NCBI GenBank assembly: GCA_037447655.1
Contig: JBBHKE010002817.1
Coordinates: 61,112-125,111, forward strand
Length of the DNA: 64,000 nt
DNA from: Zygnema cylindricum
Lineage: Eukaryota; Streptophyta; Zygnematophyceae; Zygnematales; Zygnemataceae
Reading direction: 5' to 3'
A program made the translations under genes and the position numbers. Position 1 is the first letter of the stretch, and every line of letters starts with the position of its first letter. Below the pieces are notes generated by a model. That model was not told the DNA's origin and did no database searches. It saw only the letters and a list, made by a program, of their open reading frames with translations. Of the stretch, positions 1-9,695 are shown one piece after another.

Positions 1-4
1 TTCC

Positions 5-987
5 AAACAAGGGCATTCCTCCATATAATGACTTGGTTCCCTACAAAAGAAGCAAACCCCTTTTTTCAAAGCTCCTCTTTTTTTCCCTTTCCCCCTCTTT
101 CCAACGAAGTTTTGATAAGGTTTACCTTTTTCATTCTTCCTCACATCACGCTTACGCCAGTCACCACCAGCTGTAAATGCATTCAACCTGTCACTTACCC
201 TACAAAGCTCCAAAGTGCTTTCCCTCACAAGAATTATCCCTATGGTAAAAGTGAAAGTCCATGAGGAGCAATCTATTGCCTACATACGACAAATGATGTT
301 TGTATACTCATCTGGGAGTTTTATTAGTAGTGTATTAATCTTCCTCTCCTCAGATTCTACATATCGCCCACTAGCAAGCTCAACATATAACGCAGCAATA
401 TCATTGGAAAATTCTATCATACTACCGTCGTTATAAACATAGGCCTCTATTTCGTGTTTTACTAATTGCTGCCTCTGAATCGCTCACTCTTATAAATCTG
501 ACTTAATGTTTCCCAAATTTCCGAAGACTTGGTTAGATTCAAAAAAGTGAGAGCTATGGACTTAGATACATTTTCTGAGTATGAGATGTTTTGCTATAGT
601 GTATTTATACTCCCCGATTTTACTATCATTTTCTTCAGTTTTACTTATAACCCCTCTAAGTGGTGCTGTGGCGGAGAGCTTAGCTGCCCTCATAATAGGT
701 GTCCTTTTATCGTTCTCTGCACTTCCCCTTTCTATGGCAATAATTTTCCCTTCTCCTTCCTTTGCATCTGAAATACGGTTGGCTTTGTAGGAAGCCCCTG
801 ATGAAACGTCGTAGTGAGTTCCACCAATCCGGGTGGCGGACCCCTCACTTGTCCCGAAACAACTCCCCACAAGTGCTTTTCAAAAAGCAATCCCTCCATC
901 GTTAAATCCCAATAAGTGAAGTGTGTTCCATCGAACATAGGCACCTTAGATGGTGAGCCAATAACCTGAAACTTTGTGTGCATCATT
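5..987 (-). pseudogene. Copia O gag, decayed
   Basis: Decayed copia-type gag read on the minus strand. The N-terminus keeps the family signature FQVIGSPSKVPMFDG followed by FTYW, equivalent to FQVMGPPSRVPIFNG in copia B. A CX2CX4HX4C zinc knuckle (CFFCREPSHYMEEC) is readable at about 5-60, the leftmost bases of the window. Open stretches are in more than one frame (562-870 and 732-1010), so frameshifts and stops have accumulated. Gag would form the cytoplasmic virus-like particle and bind the RNA. Protease and pol lie off the left edge. Confidence 0.75.
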
Positions 988-1453
988 ACCCACAGAAATC
1001 GCAGATCCAAATGAAACTAATCTAGATAGTACTGACTCCTAACTTGATATAAACCCAAATGACTAACCCCAAGACAGTCACAACCTCAATAAAGTTTCAC
1101 CCTTGTAAAATAACACTTTCTGTGTGCTCAGTTCCACCACAGAATACAAAGTTAGAATATGAGATTTGGACACATTCACCCATTTTGACTTTCCTTTAGA
1201 AATGTAGCCACCCTGGCAGACAAAAACTTTGACCAACTACAACCCTGTGTAGCTTCGACTCCCTTGAGTCGCTAGCAAAAATAATCACTAAAAATGGTCA
1301 AGTAAATTGATGTGTATGGTTGCCCAAAATTAGACCTTTTTATTGAAGGTGCTCTCACAAAGAGGCGACTACCTACCAATAATATTCTAAGTCCTAAAAC
1401 CCATCTCTAAGCCCCATAGTACTAAAACATGGTCTAATCACAAGGCTGTATTG
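967..1453 (-). repeat. Copia O 5' LTR, first piece
   Basis: Starts at the TG next to the decayed primer site and aligns by eye with the first part of the A LTRs (1454-2673, 4660-5895). It is interrupted after 1453 by element A. Joining 1453 to 5901 restores an LTR of about 1.18 kb. Confidence 0.8.
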
Positions 1454-2410
1454 TGAATTTCTATGGGCTCCATAGCCCACAGAATTCGCAGATCCAAAAG
1501 AAGCTAATCTAGATAGTGCTGACTCCAAGTTGATATAAACCCAAATAAATGATCCCTTGACAATAAGAACCCCAATACACCTTCACCCCTGTGAAGAGAA
1601 GACCTTCTGTGTGATCAATTCCACCACAGAATGCAAAGCTTGAATAAGTGTTTTGGACAATATTCCCCACTTTGACTTTCCAACTGATTAAGTGCCATCC
1701 TGGCACGCAAAGACTCTAACCGACTACACCCCTGTGTAGCTTGGACTCCCCTGAGTCCGCAGCAAAAAGAATCACTGAATTTGCTCACCCGAGCATTAAG
1801 TTATGGCTAGTCAAAGATGACCTTTATAGTTACAAGCTCTCTTAGAGAGAGGTACCGAAATATCACTAAGTCGTAGTCTTTCTACTCATGACTACCTACT
1901 ACTAAACCCTAGTCCAATAGGAACACTATATAGTACAAGAAGGTACAATGGGCGATGTACTTATTGACAAGGTCTACAAGGTGACACCTGTCAAATTGGA
2001 AGCCATGGTTCCTTCTCCCATCTTCTCCGGTATCAAATAATGTGGCGCCACGTGGCACCGCGTGACGCTATCTCCATATGCCGCCAAAAGCTCACTTCGC
2101 GTGGCGGCTATAATGCCGACCATCTGATCAAAACATATTTTACACGGTTCAGATTCGCGTACATGCAGGAATTTCTCCTTTTGGTTAGTTTGCTGTTAAT
2201 TACCTGTTGCGTTAATGTTTATGTATTTATGAAACTCGTCACGTTTATTATTTCGATAACGCCTTATTGGTTAAGGCCTACGTATACAAATATAACCCCA
2301 AACCATGGTTCAAATTTGGTTTAGAGCAGTTTTTGTTTATTGTAAGTTTGTTAGAACTCTCTTCTTGTCCATGTATAAATACCTATTGTACCCTACATAT
2401 GGCATCGTTT

Positions 2411-2482
2411 ACTCTAAGCTATAGGCTAAAGCTTACGTCTATAGTAGGATGTAGGTACCAGGATCAAATCCTGGAACCGTGA
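2411..2482 (+). other. tRNA-like block in the A 3' LTR (antisense)
   Basis: On the strand opposite the element, CCAGG-ATCAAAT-CCTGG (2458-2474) has exactly the 5-7-5 geometry of a tRNA T-arm and holds a B-box-like GGATCAAATCC. About 40 bp upstream, ataggctaaagc resembles a D-arm/A-box. No convincing acceptor stem is visible, so this is a tRNA-derived relic or internal Pol III promoter, not a tRNA gene. Confidence 0.5.
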
Positions 2483-2545
2483 TAACCATTTTGGTACAAA
2501 CTACGAATTAGTCTATCCTCTTTAGACAGCCATGGCTCTAGTTCT

Positions 2546-2589
2546 CTCTCTGGTCTTCAGTGACAGCAACAAGTATGGGGACCAGAGGG
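2546..2589 (-). promoter_or_regulatory. Conserved LTR hairpin (A, 3' LTR)
   Basis: CTCTCTGGTC (2546-2555) pairs with GACCAGAGGG (2580-2589). The loop is the complement of the shared core ACTTGTYGYARTCACTGR. The same loop with different stem bases recurs in the other LTR families of the window. Confidence 0.55.
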
Positions 2590-2686
2590 AGTTGAGCGAA
2601 AAGTTGGTTGCCTTTGCTGACTTACTCTATTTATTTTTCCAATACAGACCTAGAAAATACATGAATTTCAACACTCCCCTTATTTT

Positions 2687-3664
2687 CTAGTCTACTTTCT
2701 TTTCAACTCCCACTAAAAATATATATATAATATATATATTTTTTTTCCTTCTTTTCTTTTTCTTCTTTGTTTTCTCCTCATAAAACTTTAAGTGATTACT
2801 CTCGTATTTTAAAAGGTCCATAAGATGAGCTGAAATAAACATTCCATCTTGCTTATCACATATTTTATTAAGAATACAATTTTCTATAAATCCAAGCAAA
2901 GATTTTATCCCTCTCATCTTTTTTCCATCCACACAGAATCCGATTTCCCTCTTGCAATTCAAAAATCCAGCCCCATCTCCAATATGCAACACACACTAAG
3001 ATGCTAACCCTTTTACTGGCACACCTTCATAAATGCCACCCCTCCTATTAGTGATGTCAAATCCATTACCCCCCAAATTTTCCCAAAAAACAAGTGTCCC
3101 CACTAAGTTCCTAATAAGATCTACGTCCTCGGTACTCATATTTTTATCCATGATACTCACCCCATTTTCTGAACTTTCCTCACTCTCTCCCATGGAATTC
3201 TTTCCGCTGTCACTTTCTATTTTTATCCCCAATAAATATTTCTCCTCCCCTAAACCTTTCATTAAATATTCCTCTACTCCCCTATCTTTTAAATCCCCCT
3301 CTAGATTTACTTCTCCCTTTTCCTCGGAATCCATTGAAGTATCTCTTTTCGACCAGTTTTCTGTTTCCAAAATATCTATAAAATTATCCTCATTCTATTT
3401 ATCTTTCTCTTTTTGAATAAAAGATTCTAGATCTAACTTTCTATACTCCTTGACATCCACATCATGTCTAACTCCTTTAAGTACCTCCCTTCCATTTACT
3501 TCCCTTATACCTCCAAAAGCACATCGTTGCTTTCGTGTAATTTCCGCGTACTTCTCTCTCTTCTCCATTCTACCAATGTGAAGAAGCTCCAATATTTCTT
3601 CATCTTCTTTCTCCTCTTCCCCTTCTTCCTCCTCTTTAACATTCCAACTTCTAAGTTCTTCCAA
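2687..3664 (-). pseudogene. Copia A pol remnant with large internal deletion
   Basis: One reading frame with two stops (near 3395 and 2996). It starts with an acidic Glu/Lys-rich linker and KQRCAFGG, which matches the gag-protease linker RRQKCAYGG of copia B. It then jumps to EEKYLLGIKIE (RT end, compare EAKYILGIQVE in B), a VGTLVFWEN block, IGDGAG and KSLLGFIENCILNKICDKQ, which follow the RNase H of B. Integrase and most of RT are absent. The similarity is weak but collinear. A mono-purine/AT run (2710-2780) encodes a poly-lysine tail. Calls outside the RNase H-like part are inference. Confidence 0.55.
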
Positions 3665-4678
3665 ACAAGGGACACTCCTCTATATAGTGACCCGGTTCTC
3701 TACAAAAGAAGCAAACACCCTTTTTCAAAGCTCCCCTTTCTTTTCCTCTCCCTCTCTTTCCACCAAAGTTCCGATAAGGTTTACCTTCGTCTTTCTTCCT
3801 CTCATCACGCTTCTGCTCGTCACTGCCGTTCCTCTCATCACGCTTCCGCGAATCACCACCAGCTCTAAAGGCAGTTATCCTCTCACTTCCCCTACAAAGC
3901 TCTAAAGTGCTTTCCCTCATAAGAATTATCCCCATGGTAAAGCTCCAAGTCCACGAGGAGCCATCCATTGCCAACATACGATTAATGATATTTTCGTACT
4001 CATTTGGGAGTTTCATGAGTAGTGTATTGATCTTTCTCTCCTCAGATTCTACGTACCCTGCACTAGCAAGCTCAACATATAACGCAACAATATCATTGCA
4101 AAACTCTATCATGTTACCGCCTTTATAAACATAGGCCTCTATTTCCTTTTTTACTAACTGCTGCCTCTGAATAGTCTCACTCTTATAAATCTGCCTTAGT
4201 GTTTCCCATATTTCCAAAGACTTGGTAAAACTTAAAAGAGTGATAGCTATGGACTTAGACACATATCTAAGTATAAGATGTTTTGCTATAGTGTTTTTAT
4301 ACTCCCAAATTTTATCATCATTTTCTCTAGTTTTACTTATAACCCCTCTAAGTGAAGATGTGGCAGAGAGCATAGCTCCCCTCACCATAAGTGTCCCGTT
4401 ATCCTTCTCCCCTATTTCCCCATCAACGGAAAGGTTTTTCCCTTCACCTTTTGATTCATCTGAACTCCGGCAGATATTCTGGGCAGCCTCAAATGACTCT
4501 CCCTAGTAACCTCCTCCAAAGCCAGGTGGTGGACATCTCACTTGTCCCGAAACAATTCCCCATAAGTGCTTCTCGAAAAGCAATCCCTCCATAATAAACG
4601 CCCAATAAGTGAAGTCTGTTCCATCGAACATAGGCATATTAGATGGTGGGCCCATAACCTGAAATTCTATGGGCTCCA
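3651..4678 (-). pseudogene. Copia A gag
   Basis: Gag starts at the ATG at 4678, inside the 5' LTR and 19 bases from its end, and reads MEPIEFQVMGPPSNMPMFDG; the primer site encodes QVMGPP. An early stop and frame change near 4503-4390 separate this from the 245-aa main part (4388-3651). That part keeps the capsid-like helices (for example EIWETLRQIYKSETIQ and LLMKLPNEYENIINRM) and a zinc knuckle CFFCREPGHYIEEC near its end. It would bind and package element RNA. Confidence 0.75.
4648..4659 (-). other. Primer-binding site of copia A (initiator tRNA-Met anticodon arm)
   Basis: GGTTATGGGCCC on the element strand, directly after the LTR end at 4660. It is the exact complement of GGGCCCATAACC, the anticodon arm of plant-type initiator tRNA-Met, as in Drosophila copia, which is primed by a tRNA fragment. 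Confidence 0.8.
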
Positions 4679-5895
4679 TTACCCACAGAATTCGCAGATC
4701 CAAAAGAAAGAAATCTAGATAGTGCCGACTCCAAGTTGATATAAACCCAAATAAATGATCCCTTGACAATGAGAACCTGAATACACCTTCACCCCTGTGA
4801 AGAGAAGACCTTCTGTGTGAGCAGTTCCACCACAGAATGCAAAGCTTAAATATGTGTTTTGGACAAAATTCCCCACTTTGACTTTCCCACTGAATAAGTG
4901 CCATCCTGGCACGCAAAGACTCTGACCAACTACTCCCTTGTCTTGCTTGGACTCCCCTGAGTCCGCTGCAAAAAGAATCACTGAATTTGCTCACGCGAGC
5001 ATTAAGTTATGGCTGGTCAAAGATGACCTTTATAGTTACAAGCTCTCTTTGAGAGAGGAACCGAAATATCACTAAGTCGTAGTCTGCCTACTCATGACTA
5101 CCTACTACTAAACCCTAGTCCAATAGGAACACTATATAGTAGAAGAAGGTACAATGGGCGATGTACTTATTGTACGACCATTGTACAACAAGGTCTACAA
5201 GGTGACACCTGTCAAATTGGAAGCCATGGTTCCTCCTCCCATCTTCTCCGGTATCAAATAATGTGGCGCCACGTGGCACCGCGTGACGCTATCTCCATAT
5301 GCCGCCAAAAGCTCACTTTGCGTGGCGGCTATAATGCCGACCATCTGATCAAAACATATTTTACACGGTTCAGATTCGCGTACATGCAGGAATTTCTCCT
5401 TTTGGTTAGTTTGCTGTTAATTACCTGTTGCGTTAATGTTTATGTATTTATGAAACTCGTCACGTTTATTATTTCGATAACGCTTTATTGGTTAAGGCTT
5501 ACGTATACAAATATAACCCCAAACCATGGTTCAAATTTGGTTTAGAGCAATTTTTGGTTATTTGTTAGTTTGTTAGAACTCTCTTATTGTCCATGTATAA
5601 ATACCTATTGTACCCTACATATGCCATCGTTTACTCTAAGCTATAGGCTAAAGCTAACGTCTGTAGTAGGATGTAGGTACCAGGATCAAATCCTGGAACC
5701 GTGATAACCATTTTGGTACAAACTACGAATTAGTCTATCCTCTTTAGACAGCCATGGCTCTAGCTCTTTCTCTGGTCTTCAGTGAGTGCAACAAGTATGG
5801 GGACCGGAGAGAGTTGAGGGAGAAGTAGGTTGCCTTTGTTGACTTAATCTATTTATTTTTCCAATAGAGACCTAGAAAATACATGAATTTCAACA
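4660..5895 (-). repeat. Copia A 5' LTR
   Basis: 1236 bp, TG...CA on the element strand. It holds a GTAC-rich promoter block (5150-5200), a CCACGTGG G-box (about 5268), a tRNA-like block with B-box (about 5640-5705) and the hairpin CTCTGGTC/GACCGGAG at 5766-5813. The target duplication TATTG follows at 5896. Confidence 0.88.
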
Positions 5896-6586
5896 TATTG
5901 TACAAGAAAGTACAGGTGCCGGAGTGTTTTCTGCACGGTACTTGTATGACATGTCTATAACGGTGAGAATTGTCACAGCCGGATTTGTCATCTTACGTTC
6001 CAGAGATGGCGCAATCCTCCAGGATGTTGTCACTTGTCATACGGTGTTGGCGTGGCCAAAAACTGCTAGAATTACCATTCCGTACAGCCGGCTTAAACGG
6101 GAGCCGTTCAATTATATTTCGTACTTTCAATCTCGACTGTCGAAACAAATGTCTTCGATATTTTTTTCTTGTGCCCTGTATTATTACAGTGCGATACCTT
6201 TCAATGTTCATTTAGTTTAGTTTCGCCGTTTAATGGATGATACCGGTTTATCAGTTTTTATTATTTATTGAATTCATAAGGTGCATCAATCACTTGTACA
6301 TCTAACGGATAAGGCGGGATACCAATTTTGTACAGTCGTAGGCTTGATGTTCCAGGATCAATTCCTAGACTCTCCGGTTAAATTTTGGTAATGCTTAGAC
6401 ATACTCGCCTCCATCTTATCTCCTTGGCTACTTATGGAGCTCCCCCCTACCTGTCTCTTTTGTAATTTAGGTAGCCATGGCTATCTCGTCTTCCAGTGAT
6501 TACGACAAGTATGGATGACTTAGAGAGACTATTTGACAAAACAATAAAATAAATTCTGACCTAGAAAATACCAAAATTTTGATACA
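5896..6586 (-). repeat. Copia O 5' LTR, second piece
   Basis: Continuation of the LTR cut at 1453. It includes the GTAC block (5901-5950), a tRNA-like block (about 6305-6375), a weaker version of the hairpin (6482-6529) and the LTR start TGTATCAAAATTTTGG on the minus strand. Gypsy G1 coding sequence begins directly afterwards. Confidence 0.8.
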
Positions 6587-8633
6587 ACTCTGTTGGAGTG
6601 TGGGTGGCATAAACAGGATAACACCCGGCTACGGGTGCTTTGATTTTCCCCATTTTCCATAAATCTAGGGGTACCACCACTTTGAGCCTTTCTGAATCCT
6701 CACGATCTCGAACAATAAACTGCTCTTTCCACACACTTAATCCCATATTCAACCTTGTCCAGGTGGCCATCCCTGGCAAAATTTCAAACTGCTTACCTTC
6801 CACCACCAAGAAGGGAAGTTCAATTAGGACCTTCTAACCCGCATCATCAAAGAACTCGATTAACATGGCCTTGATAATTCTGTGGACCGGCTAACTCCCA
6901 TTGGAAAAAGTGCTTAAACAGATGTTATTGGGGCAGATTTCCGGTCGGAGTTCCTCAAGTATTTGATGTAGAGGCGAAGTGGTAATTAGATTTTGGGAGT
7001 GCTACTATAGCGACCACTGCATCATGATATCCGCTGTATGTGTTGTATTTGAAGTTTCCCGTCCGGTTGAAGAATAACCCCACAAATAACGTTTTATAAT
7101 CCCTATCCATCATAAGGGTTTTTAGGTTTGCTGACTAGACATATCTGTCCTGATGTGCCTTGTCTCATTTCTCCCCTCCCGAGTGAATCTCTTTTTCGAG
7201 GGCCTAGATGAGAATTTTTTCTGACAAGTTATGGGAAGAGGCCAGCGTTTTCACGTGAGTGAGGGCGTAGAGCATTAGATGCCTAACTAACAGCATTGCT
7301 GGATTGGAGGAAGGAGGTTGAGTTTTTCTGCGACAAAATGGGGGAATATGCTGGTTCCTCGTGTTTTTCCTTCTCCCCCCCCCGCTGCTTCCTCACTCTC
7401 ATGGTCAGATTAAAACTCTAGGGGCGTTTGTGGTGTGTTATCTTTCGAACGTTCCGCCAAATATTTTTCGAAACAGGCTTGATTTTTCCGTTTTTCCTCC
7501 TCCTTGGCCTGTTTTTACATCTCCCTCATTTTAGTTGTCTTGTAATTCTCGAATCCGGGATGCAATTTCTTCACGGCCAGGGGAGGCGAGTTTGTAAGTT
7601 TGACATTGAGTCCTATCTTGTCATTCAGAATGACTGCTCTGAGGGTGAAAGACAGAGGTCCCGTGGTCTTTGTGTTGTGGTCTCCTTGAGCCAATCTTTG
7701 CTTGTCTCTTCTCTGCGCTGATGTCGAGTTACGAAGCTGCTTGCGACTGTCTCCCACGCCGACGTTCTAGGCTCCAAAAAGGGAGGTTTGTGGATGATGC
7801 TCTTTAGGAGGTTCCTTATCCCAGCCCATCACATCGTCATCGTATTCGCCTGCAGCGGTTTCCTATTCTAGCTCCACAAGCTTTTGTAGTAACTCTTGTT
7901 TTTCTCCGGTGGAGTTTGAGAGCAGCCGTCAGAGCAAGAGTCTTGGAGAGAGATCACAATTTGGAGGCTGCTAATTTTGCAGCCATTGCGGCAAGTTGCT
8001 GGCTTTGCTGTTGAATTATAATCTACGAGGTGAGTCTTATTTGACATGTTGGCTGTCGTTCAGGTTCTTCAGTGGTGCGCCGTCCCCCAAGTGTAAAGAA
8101 GTTGGAGAAAGAGAGGGTTTACGACAATTTCACCTTCGCCGATAAATAGTGCATATTGCATCATCTCCTTCAGGACCCCATTCTTTTAGAAACACTGCCC
8201 TTCTTTATGATTAATGATACCGTAAGCCTCACACTAGGAGTCCTCGTTGGTGTATTTGCCCCTCAATTCATAGGAGTTTTTGGCGTCATTGAATTTTGGA
8301 AGTTTGATTTGTCACAACTCGGCTTGTGACATTTTTGCTGTCTTGGACTAGGGAGTCGGACAGTAATTGTCTTTATTCACCGCGGTCTTGTCTTCCAATC
8401 CTCCTTATTTCCTTTCTAATTGCTTCTTGGTCCTTTCAGCTCTCTCCTTTTCCCATTCCTTTTGCTTGAGAGCTAATTGTGGTTTAAGCTTCAGGGGGCA
8501 ACGCTTCCATCCATGACCTATTTGTTGACATTTCAAACACTTGTACAACAAGACGCGGTCATGAGCCCCCATGGCGGGTTCGGATTTGCTATCCACAATG
8601 TGTTTCCCCTTAAGCTTTGGCAAAGCTAAGAGT
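6587..8633 (-). pseudogene. Gypsy G1 gag C-terminus and protease, decayed
   Basis: Minus-strand Ty3/gypsy remnant between copia O and copia B. The right end carries KLKGKHIVDS and a zinc knuckle CLKCQQIGHGWKRC (about 8500-8560). A second knuckle near 8200 has lost a cysteine. The left end (6561-6809) reads VVEGKQFEILPGM and VWKEQF, the end of the retropepsin as seen in G5. The catalytic DTGA block (about 7000-7030) is changed beyond function. It is clearly the same family as G4 and G5. The methyltransferase, RT and integrase parts lie left of O, outside the window. Confidence 0.75.
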
Positions 8634-9384
8634 TGAAACTCTGAGACCTCCATAGGTCCTCAGAGTGGACAGCTTCCAAGAAGCCTCTAGGATAATCCTG
8701 ACCCCTTTGTGTTTAAGCAAAAATAACTGCCACCCTGGCAGACAAAAACTCTGACCAACTTCACCCCTGTGAAGACAAGACTCCCCTGAGTCGATAGCAA
8801 AAAGAATCTCTGAATTTGCTCCCCTGAGCAGTAAGTTATGGAGGGTCAAAGTTGACCTTTTGTACAGAAGCTCTCTGGGAGAGAGGGTCCTATCTTCTAA
8901 TTTTTCTAAGTCTTATCTCTCTCACAGACTCTATCTACTGATGTACGGAACCAATCAGAATTGAGTTCCGTACGCAAAAGTACAGCTGCCGGTGTACTTT
9001 ATGTACGGATTTTGTACGACATGGCCAAAATGTCGACACATGTCAAATCCGGATTCGGTGTCATAATCTCCGGAGTTTCCACAATCCAACGGAATTTTGC
9101 CACGCGTCATCCGATGTGGCGATGGCCACAAACCGCCGAAATCTTCCTCCGCGATCTCGGTGCTAATCCCGGCCGTCCGATTAAATTCGGCTTTAATCGT
9201 AGCCGTAATAAATACATGCGCGGTATTTGTTTCATTTGCGAAACAAATGCGCGGTACTGATTTATGTCCGTACCGTAAGTTGTACATTACATATTACTGG
9301 ATCTATGTATCCCGTAATTAATTCTAGTTAAATGGTTTATCGGTTGTATACATATATAAATAATTATCAAACTATATGCTAGGT

Positions 9385-9475
9385 AACAGTACCGCTAGAT
9401 GAAACGGCTAAGGCTACCGGCTACTTCCTATCTGCCGGCCGGCAGGTTCAAGGATCAAATCCTGCCGCCGGCATA
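9385..9475 (+). other. tRNA-like block in the B 3' LTR (antisense)
   Basis: Reads cggctaaggctaccggc (D-arm-like), then a GC-rich arm and a B-box-like GGATCAAATCC at 9452-9462 flanked by GGCAGG/CCTGCC. It has the same position and orientation as in the other LTR families and a perfect copy at 14785-14875 in the 5' LTR. Confidence 0.5.
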
Positions 9476-9549
9476 TACATTTTAATTAAATATATAAACC
9501 CTAATATAAAATTCCCGTAAACCTCAGGATAGCCAAGGTAGCCATGGCT

Positions 9550-9611
9550 CTAGCTTCCTCTCCAATTTCTCAGTGACTGCGACAAGTTTGAGAGTTGGAG
9601 AGAGAAGTTAG
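9550..9611 (-). promoter_or_regulatory. Conserved LTR hairpin (B, 3' LTR)
   Basis: CTAGCTTCCTCTCCAA (9550-9565) pairs with TTGGAGAGAGAAGTTAG (9595-9611), a stem of about 16 bp with one bulge and one wobble pair, around the shared loop core. Copied at 14950-15011. Confidence 0.6.
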
Positions 9612-9682
9612 AGATAGACTGCCTCGACTTCTATATTTCTTTTCAGACCTAGAAAATACTAATAAAACCATTAGTTTCTACA

Positions 9683-9690
9683 CTCCCCTT
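9683..9690 (-). other. Copia B polypurine tract
   Basis: AAGGGGAG on the element strand abuts the 3' LTR start. Copia A has the same tract; E has AAGGGTAG and I has a similar AGGGGAG. It would prime plus-strand DNA synthesis. Confidence 0.8.
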
Positions 9691-9695
9691 ATTTT

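Larger units (their letters stand above)
1..1453 (-). mobile_element. Copia O, left part (internal end plus LTR piece)
   Basis: This is the left half of an old minus-strand Ty1/copia element whose 3' side lies outside the window. It holds the gag start region and the first 487 bp of its 5' LTR. The LTR resumes at 5896 after the insertion of element A, which duplicated TATTG (1449-1453 and 5896-5900). The LTR end and the primer site next to it (961-966 region) are mutated, so the copy looks old. That O sits in gypsy G1 is inferred from G1-type coding sequence starting directly after 6586. Confidence 0.8.
1454..2673 (-). repeat. Copia A 3' LTR
   Basis: 1220 bp, ending at TCAACA (TGTTGA on the element strand), followed at 2674 by a polypurine tract (AAGGGGAG on the minus strand). 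It contains the shared LTR blocks: a CCACGTGG G-box region near 2050, a tRNA-like block at about 2411-2482 and a hairpin at 2546-2589. Confidence 0.88.
1454..5895 (-). mobile_element. Copia A, complete but deleted, non-autonomous
   Basis: A full LTR-to-LTR copia insertion of 4442 bp on the minus strand. Both LTRs begin TGTTGAAATTC and end with TTTCA, and the five bases TATTG flank it exactly on both sides. The two LTRs are roughly 93% identical by eye, so it is not young. The internal part is only about 2 kb: gag is followed by shreds of the protease linker, the RT end and RNase H. Integrase and most of RT are missing. It must have moved with enzymes supplied by another copy, or been deleted after insertion. 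Confidence 0.9.
8634..9682 (-). repeat. Copia B 3' LTR
   Basis: 1049-bp LTR with TG...CA ends on the element strand. From its 3' end it carries the gag start codon, a promoter block with six GTAC motifs at 8940-9020 and a CCAAT box at about 8950, a tRNA-like block at 9385-9475 and a hairpin at 9550-9611. It is followed by a polypurine tract. Confidence 0.97.

Noticed and set aside
2040-2324. 94-aa frame repeated at 5261-5545
   Set aside because: Inside the A LTRs; open by chance and duplicated with the LTR.
3464-3868. 134-aa plus-strand Ser/Phe-rich frame
   Set aside because: It is the complement of the purine-rich gag-pol remnant of copia A.
8961-9260. 99-aa plus-strand frame repeated at 14361-14660
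   Set aside because: It lies in the non-coding U3 of both B LTRs; repetition reflects LTR identity, not gene conservation.
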